Positions 44,560 to 56,229 of a DNA stretch of 64,000 nucleotides are shown one piece after another (within the stretch, counting starts at the first letter, position 1; the number at the start of each line of letters is the position of its first letter). Both the position numbers and the translations under genes were made by a program. This DNA is from Dastarcus helophoroides (Eukaryota > Arthropoda > Insecta > Coleoptera > Bothrideridae), in assembly GCA_028583605.1 (NCBI GenBank), contig CM053327.1, positions 25,965,629 through 26,029,628 on the forward strand. Reading direction: 5' to 3'. The notes beneath the pieces are model-generated. The model made no database searches. It saw only the letters and a program-made list of their open reading frames with translations, and was not told the origin of the DNA.

Positions 44560-46468
44560 AATATTCAAGTTAATTTACGAAAATTTTAGAAAACATTGAA
44601 ATTAAAGAAATCGTATTTTATGAGAAAACAACGTTTGCACAAACTTTTAGCAATAAAGTAACAATTCAAAGTTTAATCTTGAAATAAAGGCAAGAATATC
44701 GAAATTTCAAAAAAAACTCAGTATTTGTAGAAACAAAAAAATTAGTTTAAGCAAAATTTTCGATCTTCCTTAAAATTCCATTTTGAGAAAAATTGTAATT
44801 TATTGGGAAAAATTCGGATTTGAAACAAGAATTTTTGTTAACTTTATACATAGGCATTTCTAAACTTAAAATTTTGAGAAAAAAAATTAAAACATTTAGC
44901 AAACAAGGTCAATTTGGTAAGAAAGTCAAAATTTAAAAAAAAAGACAAAATTCTGTGTCAAAATTTTGAAAAAAGTCCGAAATTTATTAAAAAAGACAAT
45001 TTTCTTGAACTTGTTTTATGTAATTTGTTAAACATTTAAAAAATTTGTAGTTTAAAGTCAGATTTAAAAAAAAATGATTCTTAATTTTCAGGAAAGGGCG
45101 AATTTTTAAAAAGTCAAAGGCTTTGAGAAAAAGTCGAAATTAAAAAAAAAACATTGAAGTTTTCAAAGAAGGGTCGACATTTTAAAAAGGGTAGAACTTT
45201 CGAAAGAAGTCCAAATTCTTAAAAAAGTGAAAGAAAATTCGATGACGGTCGAAAATTTGATGATAAAAGATCGAAATTTCCAAAAAAAGTTGAACTGAAA
45301 AAACTTAAAACATTTGAAATAAAATTTTGAAAATCCAAGATTTAAAAAAAAGAGAAATTCTGAAAAGCAGCACATCTTTTTAAATAGAATTTAAACTTAC
45401 ATAAAAGTTTCTGAAAAAGATTGAAAACTTCCAGAAAATTAAGCACATAAACGTACATCAAAATTTAAAAAAAAAGGGGAATCTTGTGAAAGAGTTGAAA
45501 TCTTTAAAACAATTTAGAATTTAAAATTAAGAATGTTCAAAATAAGTCAAAAAGGTCAAAAAGTCAAAATTTCTAAGAAAAATCCTTTCCAAAAAAGCCA
45601 TCAATCTTAAAAAAGTCGAAATATAACAACAAATTCAAAAAAATTTAACCCATGTTTTTAGCAGTAGAAACTTTCAAAAATAGAGGTTTTTTAAAAAAAT
45701 CGAATTTTAAATACCAGATTGTCTTATATTTTCTCAAAATTTTAGATTTAAACTTAACGTGTTATTGTTTATTTTGAATTTTAATTCGAAAGAGCAAAGC
45801 TAAAATAATATAGATTTAAAATCAGTAAAATTGAGATATTTTCCTGTAATTGTTAGCTTTTCTAACAATAACAGAAAAATATCTAAATCTTACTGATTTT
45901 AAATTTATATTTTTTTCTGGCAGCTGATTTTGAAAGAAACGTTAATTAATTTAAAAAAAAATTCAATATTTTACCGAAATTTCGAGTTTAAAGAAAATGT
46001 TAAACCAGAAATTTTGAGAATTAATCCCCAGAAATTTCCATTTTGCTGTAAAAGTTTTGTAAAGGTTTTCTAGAAATTTCAAGTTTTCCTATAAAGTTAA
46101 ACTTATTTTATATTATATTATATATATTTTTTATATATTATATTTTATATTATTTATATTATATTATAATTAGGAAATTCGGAATATTTTTATAAAAAGT
46201 TTTATGTTAAAATTTGAAATTTGAAATAAAAAAAAACGAAATTTGGAAAAAACCCGATTCATTTAAAAAATAATTTAACCTTGAAACAATGGCTTAAAAC
46301 TCAAAATTTTGAAAAAAAATCAACTTTAAATGCGACATTTTAAGATACTTTTAAAATTTTGCCTCTAATCACAAAATTTAGAGAAAATAGTCTCAACTTC
46401 GATTTTTTTTTTCATTTACCTACAGTTTTCGATTTTAAAATGGAAATTTTGGCCTTAATTTTAAAATG
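44560..46468. repeat. AT-rich GTCGAAATTTT-type array
   Basis: A-rich loose repeats, with a TATATTATATTATATA-like dinucleotide patch near 46108-46170 and a hairpin-like mirrored pair around AATCAGTAAAATTGAGATAT / ATATCTAAATCTTACTGATT near 45820-45900. Confidence 0.65.
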
Positions 46469-46472
46469 ATAT

Positions 46473-46795
46473 TGTTGCGCGTTATCGCTTCAAAATGATT
46501 AAATACGCCGTGAATTATAACCACTTTATTTCTAAACTGAATTCGGAACACTACAACTGTATAATTAACTCACTTATTGACTTTTAACTACTAACTCACT
46601 AACTACACTGACTGACTGACTAACTCGAGGGAAAGGCGACCACTTTATATAGCTCTCGCTGGCAATTTCTAGAAAAATCCAGTAGATAAGGCTTATCGTT
46701 TGCAGAAATTTCTGGAACGCTTATCTGCCGTTTGCTTTATTATCGCGGCCGCTTTTTCTTATCAGATCTTTCTAGAAAATTTTCTTACGTACAAA
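46473..46795 (-). repeat. Truncated solo gypsy LTR (minus strand)
   Basis: Starts TGTTGCGCGTTATCG and follows the LTR through GCGGCCGC to TTTCTTACGTAC, after which the last ~35 bases are diverged or missing. ATAT at 46469-46472 precedes it. Confidence 0.82.
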
Positions 46796-46799
46796 ATTT

Positions 46800-48300
46800 C
46801 CATTTAGATTTTAAACTCAAAAATATTTCTAAATTTGGACCTTTTCTAAAAACTTTTCAATTAAAATTTAGAAAATATTCCTTTAAAATTGAAATTTAGT
46901 AATGTCTCGAATTTGTTTTCTACAATTCGTCCAAATTTTAAAAATTCGGAATTTAGAAAGTCAGATTCTTAAAAAAAAATCTAAAAAATGTTCAAATAAG
47001 CGAAGTTTCAAAATTTCGAAGTTTCGAAAAAAACAGATTAACATTTTCAAAAAATTGGGAAAAAAAGTTGAAGTTTTGACAAAAAGTCGAAGTTCTGAGA
47101 AAAGGTAAAAAATCTGAAAATTTGATAATTTCGAAAAAAGTCCAAATTTGATAAGTGGTGAAAATGTATAAACAAAAGTAAAAATTGTGAAAAAAGTTCG
47201 AAAATTTCAGGTCAAAATTTTGAAAAAAGCCAATATTTTAAAGAAGTGAAAATTTTGAAACAATAATAACATTTTTTAGTTTTTTAAATGAAGGTCCAAT
47301 TAACTACATAAAGGTCGAAACATTTGACAAAAATATTCAAAACAAAATTGAAAACTTCGAGAAATAATCAAAAGTTTGAACAAAGGGGAAAATTTTGAAT
47401 AAAAGCATTTTGAAGAAAGGTAGAGGTTTTCAAAAACAAAAACAATATTTCAACATAATCAGATTTATAAAAAAAAAACAAAATTTTGAAAAAAAAAGTA
47501 GAAATTTTGAAAAAAGATCAACATTGTTTGTCGATTCAAAAAATATGATAATAATTAAAATTCTAAAGAGGGGTTCAATTGTGAAAGGGTTGAAATTTAA
47601 ACTTATTTTAATTTCAAGGATTAGATTTGAAAGTTTAAAATTAAAAAGTCGAGAAATTTCGAAAAAAGCCCGAATTCATTTAAAAAATAATTTAACTTTC
47701 AAACACTGGCTTTAAAACTCGAAATTTTGAAAAAAAAATCAACTTTAAATGCGACAATTTGAGTTAATTCTAAAATTTTACCTCTAATTAAACACAAAAT
47801 TCACAGAAAATATTCTTAACTTCCAAATTATTTTTCATTTTGACCTACGAATTTTAAATTCAAGGATTAGACTTGAAAGTTTAAAATTAAAAAATCGGGA
47901 AATTTCTAGAAAAAGCCCAATTCATTTAAAAAATAATTTAACTTTGAAATACTGGCTTAAAACACGAAATTTTGAAAAAAATCAACTTTAAATGCGATAT
48001 TTCGAGTGTAATTCTAAAATTTTGCCTCTAATTAACAACAAAATTTAGAGAAAATATTCCCATATTCTAAATTATTTTTCATTTTGAGCTATAAATTTTG
48101 ATTTTAAAAAGGAAATTTTGGCTTTAATTTATAAATGTTATTTATTAATTCGGGGAAGTTCGAATTTTTTTCGAAATTTCGAATTTAAACTTAAACTTTC
48201 GATAAACATTTTGTCGACATTTGACATTTAAATTAGTTTAATTAAAATATGAACCTTAAAAATGAAATTCCAACTGTAAACTTACAATTTTAAAAATGAT
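46800..48300. repeat. AT-rich array with ~220-bp internal duplications
   Basis: Besides the loose array, blocks with TTCATTTAAAAAATAATTTA, CTTGAAACAMTGGCTTAAAA-like and AATCAACTTTAAATGCGA recur near 46265, 47680 and 47925, so segments were duplicated as units. Confidence 0.6.
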
Positions 48301-48430
48301 TATGATAACGAAGGCTTCCACGGCCAGAGTCATTGCAGGATATACTTCTTCCAGGATTAAATCATGTCAAAAAACTACTAAAAGTTCGAAGTAACGAAGG
48401 CTTCCAAGGCCATAGCCTTCGTTATCATAT
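48301..48430. repeat. Inverted repeats with hairpin near the PLE-B start
   Basis: TATGATAACGAAGGC (48301-48315) is the exact reverse complement of GCCTTCGTTATCATA (48416-48430). TAACGAAGGCT (48392-48402) also pairs with AGCCTTCGTTA (48414-48424), giving an 11-bp stem with an 11-base loop. Confidence 0.8.
48338..48389 (-). repeat. Inverted copy of the PLE-B 3' tail at the left end
   Basis: GGATATACTTCTTCCAGGAT through ACTAAAAGTTCGA is the reverse complement of 50973-51025 with about nine differences. Penelope LTR-like repeats are known to occur in inverted as well as direct orientation. Confidence 0.8.
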
Positions 48431-49960
48431 ACAGAACCTCTACAGGGAGAAAATCTCTCTCAAAATCCTTCCATTCTCTAAACTTCGTCATAAAGTCTCT
48501 AAACTTATTTCCAATCTAAATTTTCTGTCGCGTTGCAGGGATCACAATTTAATTCCGAAATCTTTCAGAATTAAAGATAACTTTGGAATCAATTCTTTAT
48601 TCAAAATTCTTCATAAAGCTGGTTTGTTTTTTGCTCGGGATATGATTAAAAGGATTAAACGCGATTTGGCTTCGATCTTCCGACAATTGCTCGGGTTCCG
48701 TCTGGAATTATCGAGTAGATTGCCGATTGAACATTGGAGTCATTTCGACGCCATATCCTATAATCAGTCCGAAAAAACTTTTGAATTGGAAAATCTGAAA
48801 CACAAGAAGAAATTCGAATTCCTAAGTCCCAAAACTTATAGTTTAGTCTCAAAAACGGTGGTCAATTTGTCTTCCCGTCCACTGTCGGATAACGAACGTA
48901 CCATCTTATCTAAAGGACTGAATTTTGTTGTCGCCCTAAGAAAAATTTCAACTGAGGAAATAATCAGTGCAGTAGAGTCTTTCATGAGAACTCTCCCCAC
49001 AAAAAGGCAGCAGATCCTATTTGTTTTTAAATTACAAAAATACTAAAAGATGCCAAACCACCAAAGTCCAACATTTTTAGAGAAGAAAGATGTGCCCTTA
49101 AAACCTTAAAAACAGATTCTTCAATCACTATTCTCTGATAATGCAACTGCCATCTTGGATAATTCCGAGTATGTATCCAAAATTAACGCTCTGTTGAATG
49201 ACGGATCCTCTTCCTCGGGACCCAACAAGCAAAATTGAACGCGAACTCAATGTCCAAGCTAAAATCCTCAAATTTGTCCGCAGACATTCTCAGACAACTT
49301 CTTCCGAGAGAATCCAAACCACCTCGTCTTTATGGTCTTCCCAAAATTCACAAACCCAATATTCCTTTTAGGCCCATTGTCAGTACGATAAATTCACCCT
49401 ACCTACAATGTCTCGAAATATTTATCTAACATCCTTAAGTCATACTATACTGGAAACACATCATTATACGTCCTAAATTCTAAACAGTGTCAAATTTTTG
49501 TCCGAATTAACCCTAGACCCCAACGACATACTGGTAAGTTTTGACGTCACTTCACTATTCACTAATGTTCCAGTTTCCGACTCCATGACGATAATTCGTC
49601 AATTACTTTCAGGCAATGATAATGCAGATTTTCTTGTTGATTTAACTGAAAGGTGCTTCATATCGATTTATTTTTCTTTCAATGGCAGCTTTTATAAACA
49701 AGTCTCCGGCAAGGGTTCCCCCTTATCTCCAGTCGTAGCAAATATCTTCGTGGAATATTTTGAAAACACTGCGTTGGAAACTGCGGATTTAAAACCCAAG
49801 GTTTGGCTTCGTTATGTAGATGACACATTTATTGTATGGCCACATGGCAAGGATTCACAAAATTTATTTTTTGAACACCTAAACAGTTTACATTCTTCCA
49901 TTAGCTTCACTATGGAAATCGAAAACAACGGTTCTCTTCTTTTTCTTGACGTACTGGAAA
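48431..49960 (+). pseudogene. PLE-B N-terminal region and reverse transcriptase (broken)
   Basis: The first segment (48333-49043) has VVNLSSRPLSDNERTILSKG then LNFVVAL and ISTEEIISAVESFMRTLP, the PLE-specific N-terminal block. Then ITILSADKGNA-like sequence (with frame breaks), PRLYGLPKIHKPNIPFRPIV (RT2a), NDILVSFDVTSLFTNVPV (RT A block with Asp), SPLSPVVANIFVEYFE (block B; part of the preceding Gly-rich loop is lost) and LRYVDDTFIVWPHG (block C, catalytic YVDD). LFLDVL closes the palm. RT copies the element RNA. Breaks include frame changes near 49025, 49230 and 49430 and a deletion at GKGSPLS. Confidence 0.9.
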
Positions 49961-50640
49961 TCTAGTTTACCAAAGGGTTGCGTTTTTCATTTCGTTTATC
50001 GAAAACTCACCCATACCAATCGTTATTTGCATGCAGAGTCATATCTCATATCATCACCCCTCCCAAAAACTTTCTGTCATAAATCCACTAGTTTCACGAG
50101 CTGTAGCAATTTCACAACCGATAAATCTTTCAGACAAGTTGAGCAAAATTCGTTTCAACCTCCGCAACAATGGTTACAAATCGCACGACATTGAAACTGT
50201 CATTAAACGACATCTTCACCCTACTTCTCGTCCTTCACAAAATTTAATAATGTCTTCTAAAGCCTTTCTTCCCTATGTTCACGGAGTAACAGATCAAATT
50301 GGAAAATTATTGAGAAAACCCATTTTTTTATCATCCTCAAAGATCCAACAGCTCCTCCCATCTCCCAAAGATAAAATTTCATCCTTTTGTTTAATGGTGT
50401 GCACAGGGTTCCTTGTTTTTGTGGTTAAGTGCACATCGGAGAAACGGGGCGATCCGAGCACCAAAGATGTCCTAGGCCTGGTTTATTTTCGCAGTCAGCC
50501 ATTGCAGGACATCAACATGAGACCGGACATAAAATTCTCTTTGATAATATTTTAATTATATCCAATAATCCCCAATACTTTAATAGGAATTCCCCAAAAA
50601 CATCAACAAAGACGACGGTTACATGCTTTCCTCCACCTGG
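49961..50640 (+). pseudogene. PLE-B linker and GIY-YIG endonuclease (broken)
   Basis: Includes RKLTHTNRYLHAESY (PLE region after RT), SRAVAISQPINLSDKLSKIR, PYVHGVTDQIGKLLRK, then GVHRVPCFCG and VHIGETGRSEHQ at ~50400-50460. GVHRVP and VHIGETGRS correspond to the GIY and YIG strands, with His replacing the catalytic Tyr in each, so nicking would be impaired. AIAGHQHETGHKILFDNILI follows as the last conserved helix region. Frame changes near 49960, 50080 and 50430. Confidence 0.82.
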
Positions 50641-50717
50641 AAACCAACCATCGGAAATCTTCGGGGGTGATCGCGCAGACGAATCGTATATAAAGTTTCC
50701 CTTTCTTTCTTTCCTCT

Positions 50718-50898
50718 CAGAAGAGTTTCGCCTCTGGTATGGTGGACATACTGAGTTACCGTGCTTTTGTGTCTAAACTTTCTTATCCTTTAAACCAATT
50801 TTCAGTTCAGAAGAGTTTCGCCTCTGGTATGGTGGACATACTGAGATACCGTGTTCTGATGTTTTGAAATTGGCCTTTTCATTTTTGCATATTTCCTT
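50718..50898 (+). repeat. Tandem duplication (90 bp) in the PLE-B 3' UTR
   Basis: CAGAAGAGTTTCGCCTCTGG followed by TATGGTGGACATACTGAG occurs at 50718 and again at 50808. AGAG...CTCT inside it forms a small stem. Confidence 0.85.
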
Positions 50899-50933
50899 AT
50901 ATTTCCCCTTTTTTATTTATTGTTTCTTTTCTT

Positions 50934-50978
50934 TGTTCCTGAAGAAGCCCCCTCTGAAGGTGGGCGAAACGTCGAACA
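50934..50978 (+). ncRNA. Hammerhead-ribozyme-like motif, PLE family B (best formed)
   Basis: Stem I TGTTC (50934-50938) pairs with GAACA (50974-50978). Core CTGAAGA (50939-50945), one unpaired A (50946), stem II GCCC (47-50)/GGGC (62-65) extended by CCT/AGG around a CTGA loop with one bulged T, GAAA (50966-50969), palindromic ACGT (50969-50972), then C at 50973 as the predicted cleavage base (GTC triplet). All hammerhead parts are present. The palindromic stem III implies a dimer, as proposed for minimal hammerheads in metazoan Penelope-like elements. Confidence 0.78.
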
Positions 50979-51099
50979 CTTTTAGTAATTCTTTGACACG
51001 GTCCAATCCCGGAAGAAGTATATCCTTTAAGAATGATTATTCTGAAAATTTTCAAATTTGATTTCGGTGTTAATCCCAAATTTTCGACTTTATAGCTTA

Positions 51100-51660
51100 G
51101 AATTTTCACTATGTTTTAGACATTTTCTTTTTAAATACCGAAGTTTTTAAATTTAAACTTTAAATAAAAAAATAATATTTCACTTGACATTGTTAGAATA
51201 GAAATTCTAAATTGCTTTTTTTGCAAACTCTTAAAAACTAGATTTTCTTTAAACTTTCTTCAACTTTCTAAAAATTTCTATTTTTTTTCTTAACTAAAAA
51301 CGTTTTTCGAAATTGAGGTTAAACCTGAAATTTTAACTTTTCCTGAGCTGTTCATTTGACAACTTGTATTTTGAATCAGCAATTTTTTTTATCTTAAAGT
51401 TCTAAGTTAATTGAAAGTTCGAATTCCACCCCAAAACATTGAATCTGTTTCTTTGGAATTTCAACTTTTATCCAAACGCGTCGGCGTTATGTTCATCATT
51501 TTCGACGAAATTTAAAGCAAGGCAAATTTCTGTTTTTAATTTGAATCAGAAAAAATATCAATTTGAAAATATCCCAAAAATTTCTTAAAAAAATTTCGAA
51601 TTATTTGGTCGAAATTCTGACTTATTTTTCCACGACTATTTTTTTACTAAAAAAATCACC
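51100..51660. repeat. AT-rich low-complexity array
   Basis: Mixed-orientation form of the dispersed array; no coding content. Confidence 0.5.
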
Positions 51661-54640
51661 ATTTTGAAAGATTGGAATGGTATATTGCTGCAATGTTCAA
51701 TAACAGAAACCTTTAAAGCAAATTCCTCTAATCACATAAATAGAGCTGCTTATCCCACCTAAAACGTCAAAATGTCTTGCGATGCTGAAATTGTATTAAA
51801 GACAGGTAGCTCCAATATTGGTCGCGACAGTTTACGGCTTATTGAATTTCCTCCAACACTTCGTGATCTTTTCAGACCAAATCCAGTTAAAATAAACGTG
51901 AGGAAGGCGTAAAGGCACCCTTTGTGTTTTTCGGCGACGCATTATGGCAGAGATTCATAAAAGGGGGGTTCCCTCGGTGCTCAATGGCTTCCCATTTCGT
52001 TTAAGAACAAAAAGGGATAACATTAAGTTATTAAAAGATAATGCCCGCATTAATGAAAAATTCGCTTTTGAGACTGAATCCTTTTTTCCTCGGCGAGAAG
52101 GCCACAAATAATTTATTACTATATCCTTAATGGCGCTCATTTTAAGCGAAATCATTTCCAGTTGAAATGTATTTTTTTGGGGGTCGATTGAGATAAAATA
52201 GTGAAACGAGCATAGTGTTTATATAATTAGTTATTAGTATTTGTAATGCTGTAGTTTGAAAATTTAAAAGATTACAGACATTTGACAACAAATTGGAAAT
52301 TTCGAGGAAATAGTCTCACTTATTTGATGGACTGCAATTAACATTAGACGTTTTAGCAAAGATATGTTTCTTTTTAGTTTTTAAGCCGTTAGATTTATAT
52401 TGTTACCTATGTCTACGATAATAATAGTAATAATAATAACAATACACCATAACATTTAACACTGAAAATTCTTGTGTACATAAAATTTCGCTGAAATTCA
52501 AATCGACTTACTTAACGAGGCTAGTGCATATTTAATCAGGTCGACCATTCCCGAATTTTGACGTCTCCAGAAATCTGAGTTGCACGAGTTATTCCATTCA
52601 GCTGACAGGGCCTTCCCAATATAGTAGTTATTTTTAGAAAATTACATTATTTAGAGGAATCCGCTTTAGTTACGATTACTAATAACACTAGTCAACTTTG
52701 ATTTTGTCAGACGGACTCTTGTAGGTAATTGTGTTTGGAATACCTACCCCCATCATGAAAGAGTACTTATTTTTTTTCATCACCCCCAGTTTTCTTGTGA
52801 CAAGGTAACATTTATTTTTAAAAGTGTAGTCTTCTCAAATACTGTTCGTTTTTATTTAGGTCCATAAATTATTTACATCTTAAAAAATTTCATCACAAAT
52901 AAAACATATCATGATCATATTAATTTTTCATTTGAAGTCTCTTTTATCATTAAAATTTGGGTATTTCTATGTGAATGGGACACCAGAGATCGAAAAAATC
53001 ACAATTAGGAAAAACTTTATCCTACACGTAAATCTTTAATTTGTAAATAGAAAACTGTAAAACATTTACACTTGTAAAGCTCTCTGGTATATTTATACCT
53101 CTACTTTATATTAAATTAGGCTTACCAAAAATTTTTTAGAGGGGATGGATTCCAATAAAATGGATTTTTATATTTCATACAGAAATTTCCCAGAATGATT
53201 GAAGTAGTAGAGATAGTAGAACCCCAAATTAGGAAAATTAATGAAAGACTCGTTGTTTAAAGAAAAATTAAATGTTTTGAAAGACTCAGCATGAAGATGC
53301 TTCAAGAATTTAATTGAAAATTTGTTGGTTTACCATAAGAGTGACATCTAAAGATATTTGGTTAAAAGCTTTTATTGGAGTATAAAACTTTGGGTTGCAA
53401 TATAGGGATCAAGATTCATTTTTTAGACACATATCTTGACTTTATTCCTACGAATTAGGGGACTCTGGGGGGCTCTAAGTGATAAGAACTGATAAAAGTT
53501 TCATGCGGATATTCCAATGATGGAAAAACTTTATCAGGGCAGATTAAACTCAAGTGTGTTGATTGACTATCACTGCTTGATCAAGAGGGGCCAATTAAAA
53601 GCTAAATAATCTAGAAAAGCAAAAATTATAAGTTCCTAATGTACATTTTTTATGTTAAATTTCTGGAGATCCATCATTTTTCAAACATTTAACCAACACA
53701 TATCGTGGGTGATGAAAATTTCAAAACTGCTTATTTTAAATGACAAAAATTAACACTATTAAAAAATAAAAAAGAAGTTCATGTGACATGACAAAACTTC
53801 AATTTTGTTAACCAGTGTTATTAGAGCATGTCCGTAACGCGAATTATGGTAACGCAAAACTATAAAAGATGCTTCTCTCAAAAACGGCTTACCGCCCCCA
53901 AAAAATGATCCGCAAAAAGTCAAAAGAAGCAACGCTAACGTTGCCCTTACGTTTCACATTTTGTAAAGATTGCCAAACTTTTCAATGAAGCAAACGTAAT
54001 TCTCGAAATGATAAGATTTAAGGTTGGAGGCAGGAGACGGAAAATTCTCCTAAACGAATCCATGGATAACGCGGAATTTAATAAGAAACATTTCGCTTCT
54101 TTAAAATTCTTGTCAGGAAATTGTCTTCCTAGTTTATATTAATAGGTTATTCCGAGTCAGACAATAACTGTTTATTGTGTGCCAGGGGTTTGCAATTACA
54201 AGCTTTAATAAGTTGTCTGGGTACATGTTAGTTAAACTCTACTCCGAGATAATTACATTGTTTTGATGACAATCAAGTAAATGAGATTCCAGTTTAACTG
54301 GAGGCTATTGGAGGTATTCGGCTCTATCGGGTTTAGTCCGATTTTCGTCCTTTCAAGAAAAGCAATCAGCTGCCATTGAATTTAGCTAATTTTCCGAATC
54401 TTTCAGTTCGTCTCTTTAAACTATGACTGAATGTAATGTCGAATTGATTTCGTATTTATCCATGTGCAACTTGCATCTGCAAAAAATAACCTTTTATCGA
54501 AAAATTAGAAATTAGGGAAATAATTGAGTCTTATTAAAATTTTTAATTTGTCTCCGGTTTTAATTAAGAACCAGTATATTGTTCACAGACTGCGATAGAT
54601 TGTGCTTTTCATCAAACATTCTTTCTTAATTATAAAATTA
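51661..54640. other. Unassigned, mostly single-copy-looking intronic sequence
   Basis: 51720-52160 is less AT-biased and contains a 46-codon ORF at 51772-51912 of balanced composition (MSCDAEIVLKTG...SLRLIEFPPTLRDLF) with no recognised homologue. 52420-52445 has a short ATA/TAA run. No element ends recognised. Confidence 0.35.
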
Positions 54641-56163
54641 GTTTGGATAATCGTAATTAAACTATGAAGGTAAATTAAATATAAACCTGAATTTCTATCA
54701 TGTCTCCATGAGGGCGTCGGCGTCAGAAGTGGGTGCATACTCTTAGATATGTTGGGTGTAGATATCACGTCACTTTCTGTGCTAAAACGAATTCCGTTCT
54801 CGCCGTTTATCAGTTGTAAATACAATGAGTAAGCAAGAGGTTCATCCGCATGTTGCGCAGCTCATTATTATAAAATTTCTTGCCATTAAAGGTGTAAAGT
54901 CCGCCGACATTTTTCATAGACTAGAACCACAATTTGGGAATACTTGTTTGAAGAAAACTCAATTGTATAAATGGAACAAACAATTTTTGGAAGGACGAAC
55001 TCAAGTTGAAAATGAACCTCATGCCCACCGTCCTCGGACCACTGTGACTGCGGACAAGATTAACGCTGTTCAACGCGTTTTGGAAGGTGATCGCCGTTCA
55101 GTTGTTGGTGAAATTGCATCCCAGATTAATGCTGCCTACTACTGCCAGCTATTAGATGAAGCAAAACGTGCATATCGGCGGAAGACGCCCGAATTTTCGG
55201 TCTGAAATGCCAGCCAATCTGACATCAAAAAGATTAACGCTGTTCAACGCCTTTTGGAAGGTGATAGCCGTTTAACTGTTGGTGAAATTGCAGCTTCGAT
55301 AGATATAAGCTTTGGGAATGCTCAATCCATCATTACAAATAAGCTGGGGTTTCAAATAATTTCTGCCATGTAAGTACTCGTCTTTTGACTGAAGAACAGA
55401 AACAACAACGTCTGGAGATTTGTCAGCGACATCTTGGACGTGTTCAACGTGAAGGTGATGTCTTTTGCAACGTATCGTTACGTGTGATGAGACTTGTATC
55501 CACCGTTACACCCCTGAGTCGAAACAAGCAAGCATGGGGCGGAGAAGAAAGGGGGAAGATGCACCCTTTAAGGCAAGAATTTGCCTATCAGCTGGAAATA
55601 TTCTTGCGTGAGTGTTTTGGGTTTTTAAAGGAATTGTGCACGTCGATTTTCTGCATGAATGTCATACGGTTAATGCTGGCTACTACTGCCAGCTATTGGA
55701 TGAAGCAAAACATGCATAACGGCGGAAGAGGCGCGAATTTTCCGTCAGAAATGTGATTTTGTTTTACGACGATGCTCGCTCCCACTCAGCCAATCTGACA
55801 CATCAAAAATTAGAGAAAATGCATCGGGCAACATTAGAACACCCTCCTTACAGTCCCGACTTATCACCATGCGATTATCATATGTTTGGGCCACTGAAAG
55901 AAGCTCTAGGAAGTGCGCGATTTCATGATGATGATGATGCTGCTGTTAAAACATTTGTGTGCAATTGGCTGCAAACACGCCTCCCTTCTTTTTAAGATGA
56001 TGGAATTAAAAAACTCCCAATCCGTTGAGAAAAATGCATAACAAAATGAGAAAATCATGCAGAAAAATATTTAATAACTTTTGTATATGTATCTTGTATC
56101 AATAGATTTTTAAAAACAAATTCCAGTTCATACTTGATTTATCTTCGTAGTTACGATGTGACA
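54641..56163 (+). mobile_element. Mariner-family DNA transposon, chimeric and broken
   Basis: Degraded terminal inverted repeats: left ATCGTAATTAAACTATGAAG then GTAAATTAAATATAAAC; the right end reversed gives ATCGTAACTACGAAGATAAA then TCAAGTATGAAC. Between them is a single mariner transposase reading with stops and an internal duplication. Length (~1.5 kb) is slightly above the usual ~1.3 kb, explained by the duplication. Confidence 0.85.
54825..55992 (+). pseudogene. Mariner transposase (D,D34D) pseudogene with internal shuffling
   Basis: The start MSKQEVHPHVAQLIIIKFL opens the paired helix-turn-helix DNA-binding region, with LYKWNKQFLEGRTQVENEPH and DKINAVQRVLEGDRR as in mariner. The catalytic part has CDET (55484-55495, first Asp), LFYDDARSHSAN near 55760 (second Asp) and EHPPYSPDLSPCDYHMFGPL near 55835-55890 (third Asp, 34 residues on). 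The enzyme would cut and paste the element at TA sites. Oddity: at 55126-55229 a copy of catalytic-domain sequence (AYYCQLLDEAKRAYRRK, later EFSV then stop) is inserted into the helix-turn-helix region, and AAGATTAACGCTGTTCAACG occurs twice (55056 and 55230). Further stops and frame changes follow. Confidence 0.88.
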
Positions 56164-56229
56164 TAAACCATGAATTTTAATATTAATTTCAGTCCCAGAA
56201 AGTTGAACATAAAGACGAAGCAATAAACA

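Larger units (their letters stand above)
48301..51025 (+). mobile_element. Penelope-like element B, nearly complete but broken
   Basis: 2.7 kb with N-terminal region, reverse transcriptase, GIY-YIG nuclease, a 3' hammerhead-like motif, and an inverted copy of the 3' tail at its left end (48338-48389 against 50973-51025). It has the telomerase-related RT and GIY-YIG order that defines Penelope-like elements. Several frameshifts and stops inactivate it. Confidence 0.88.
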
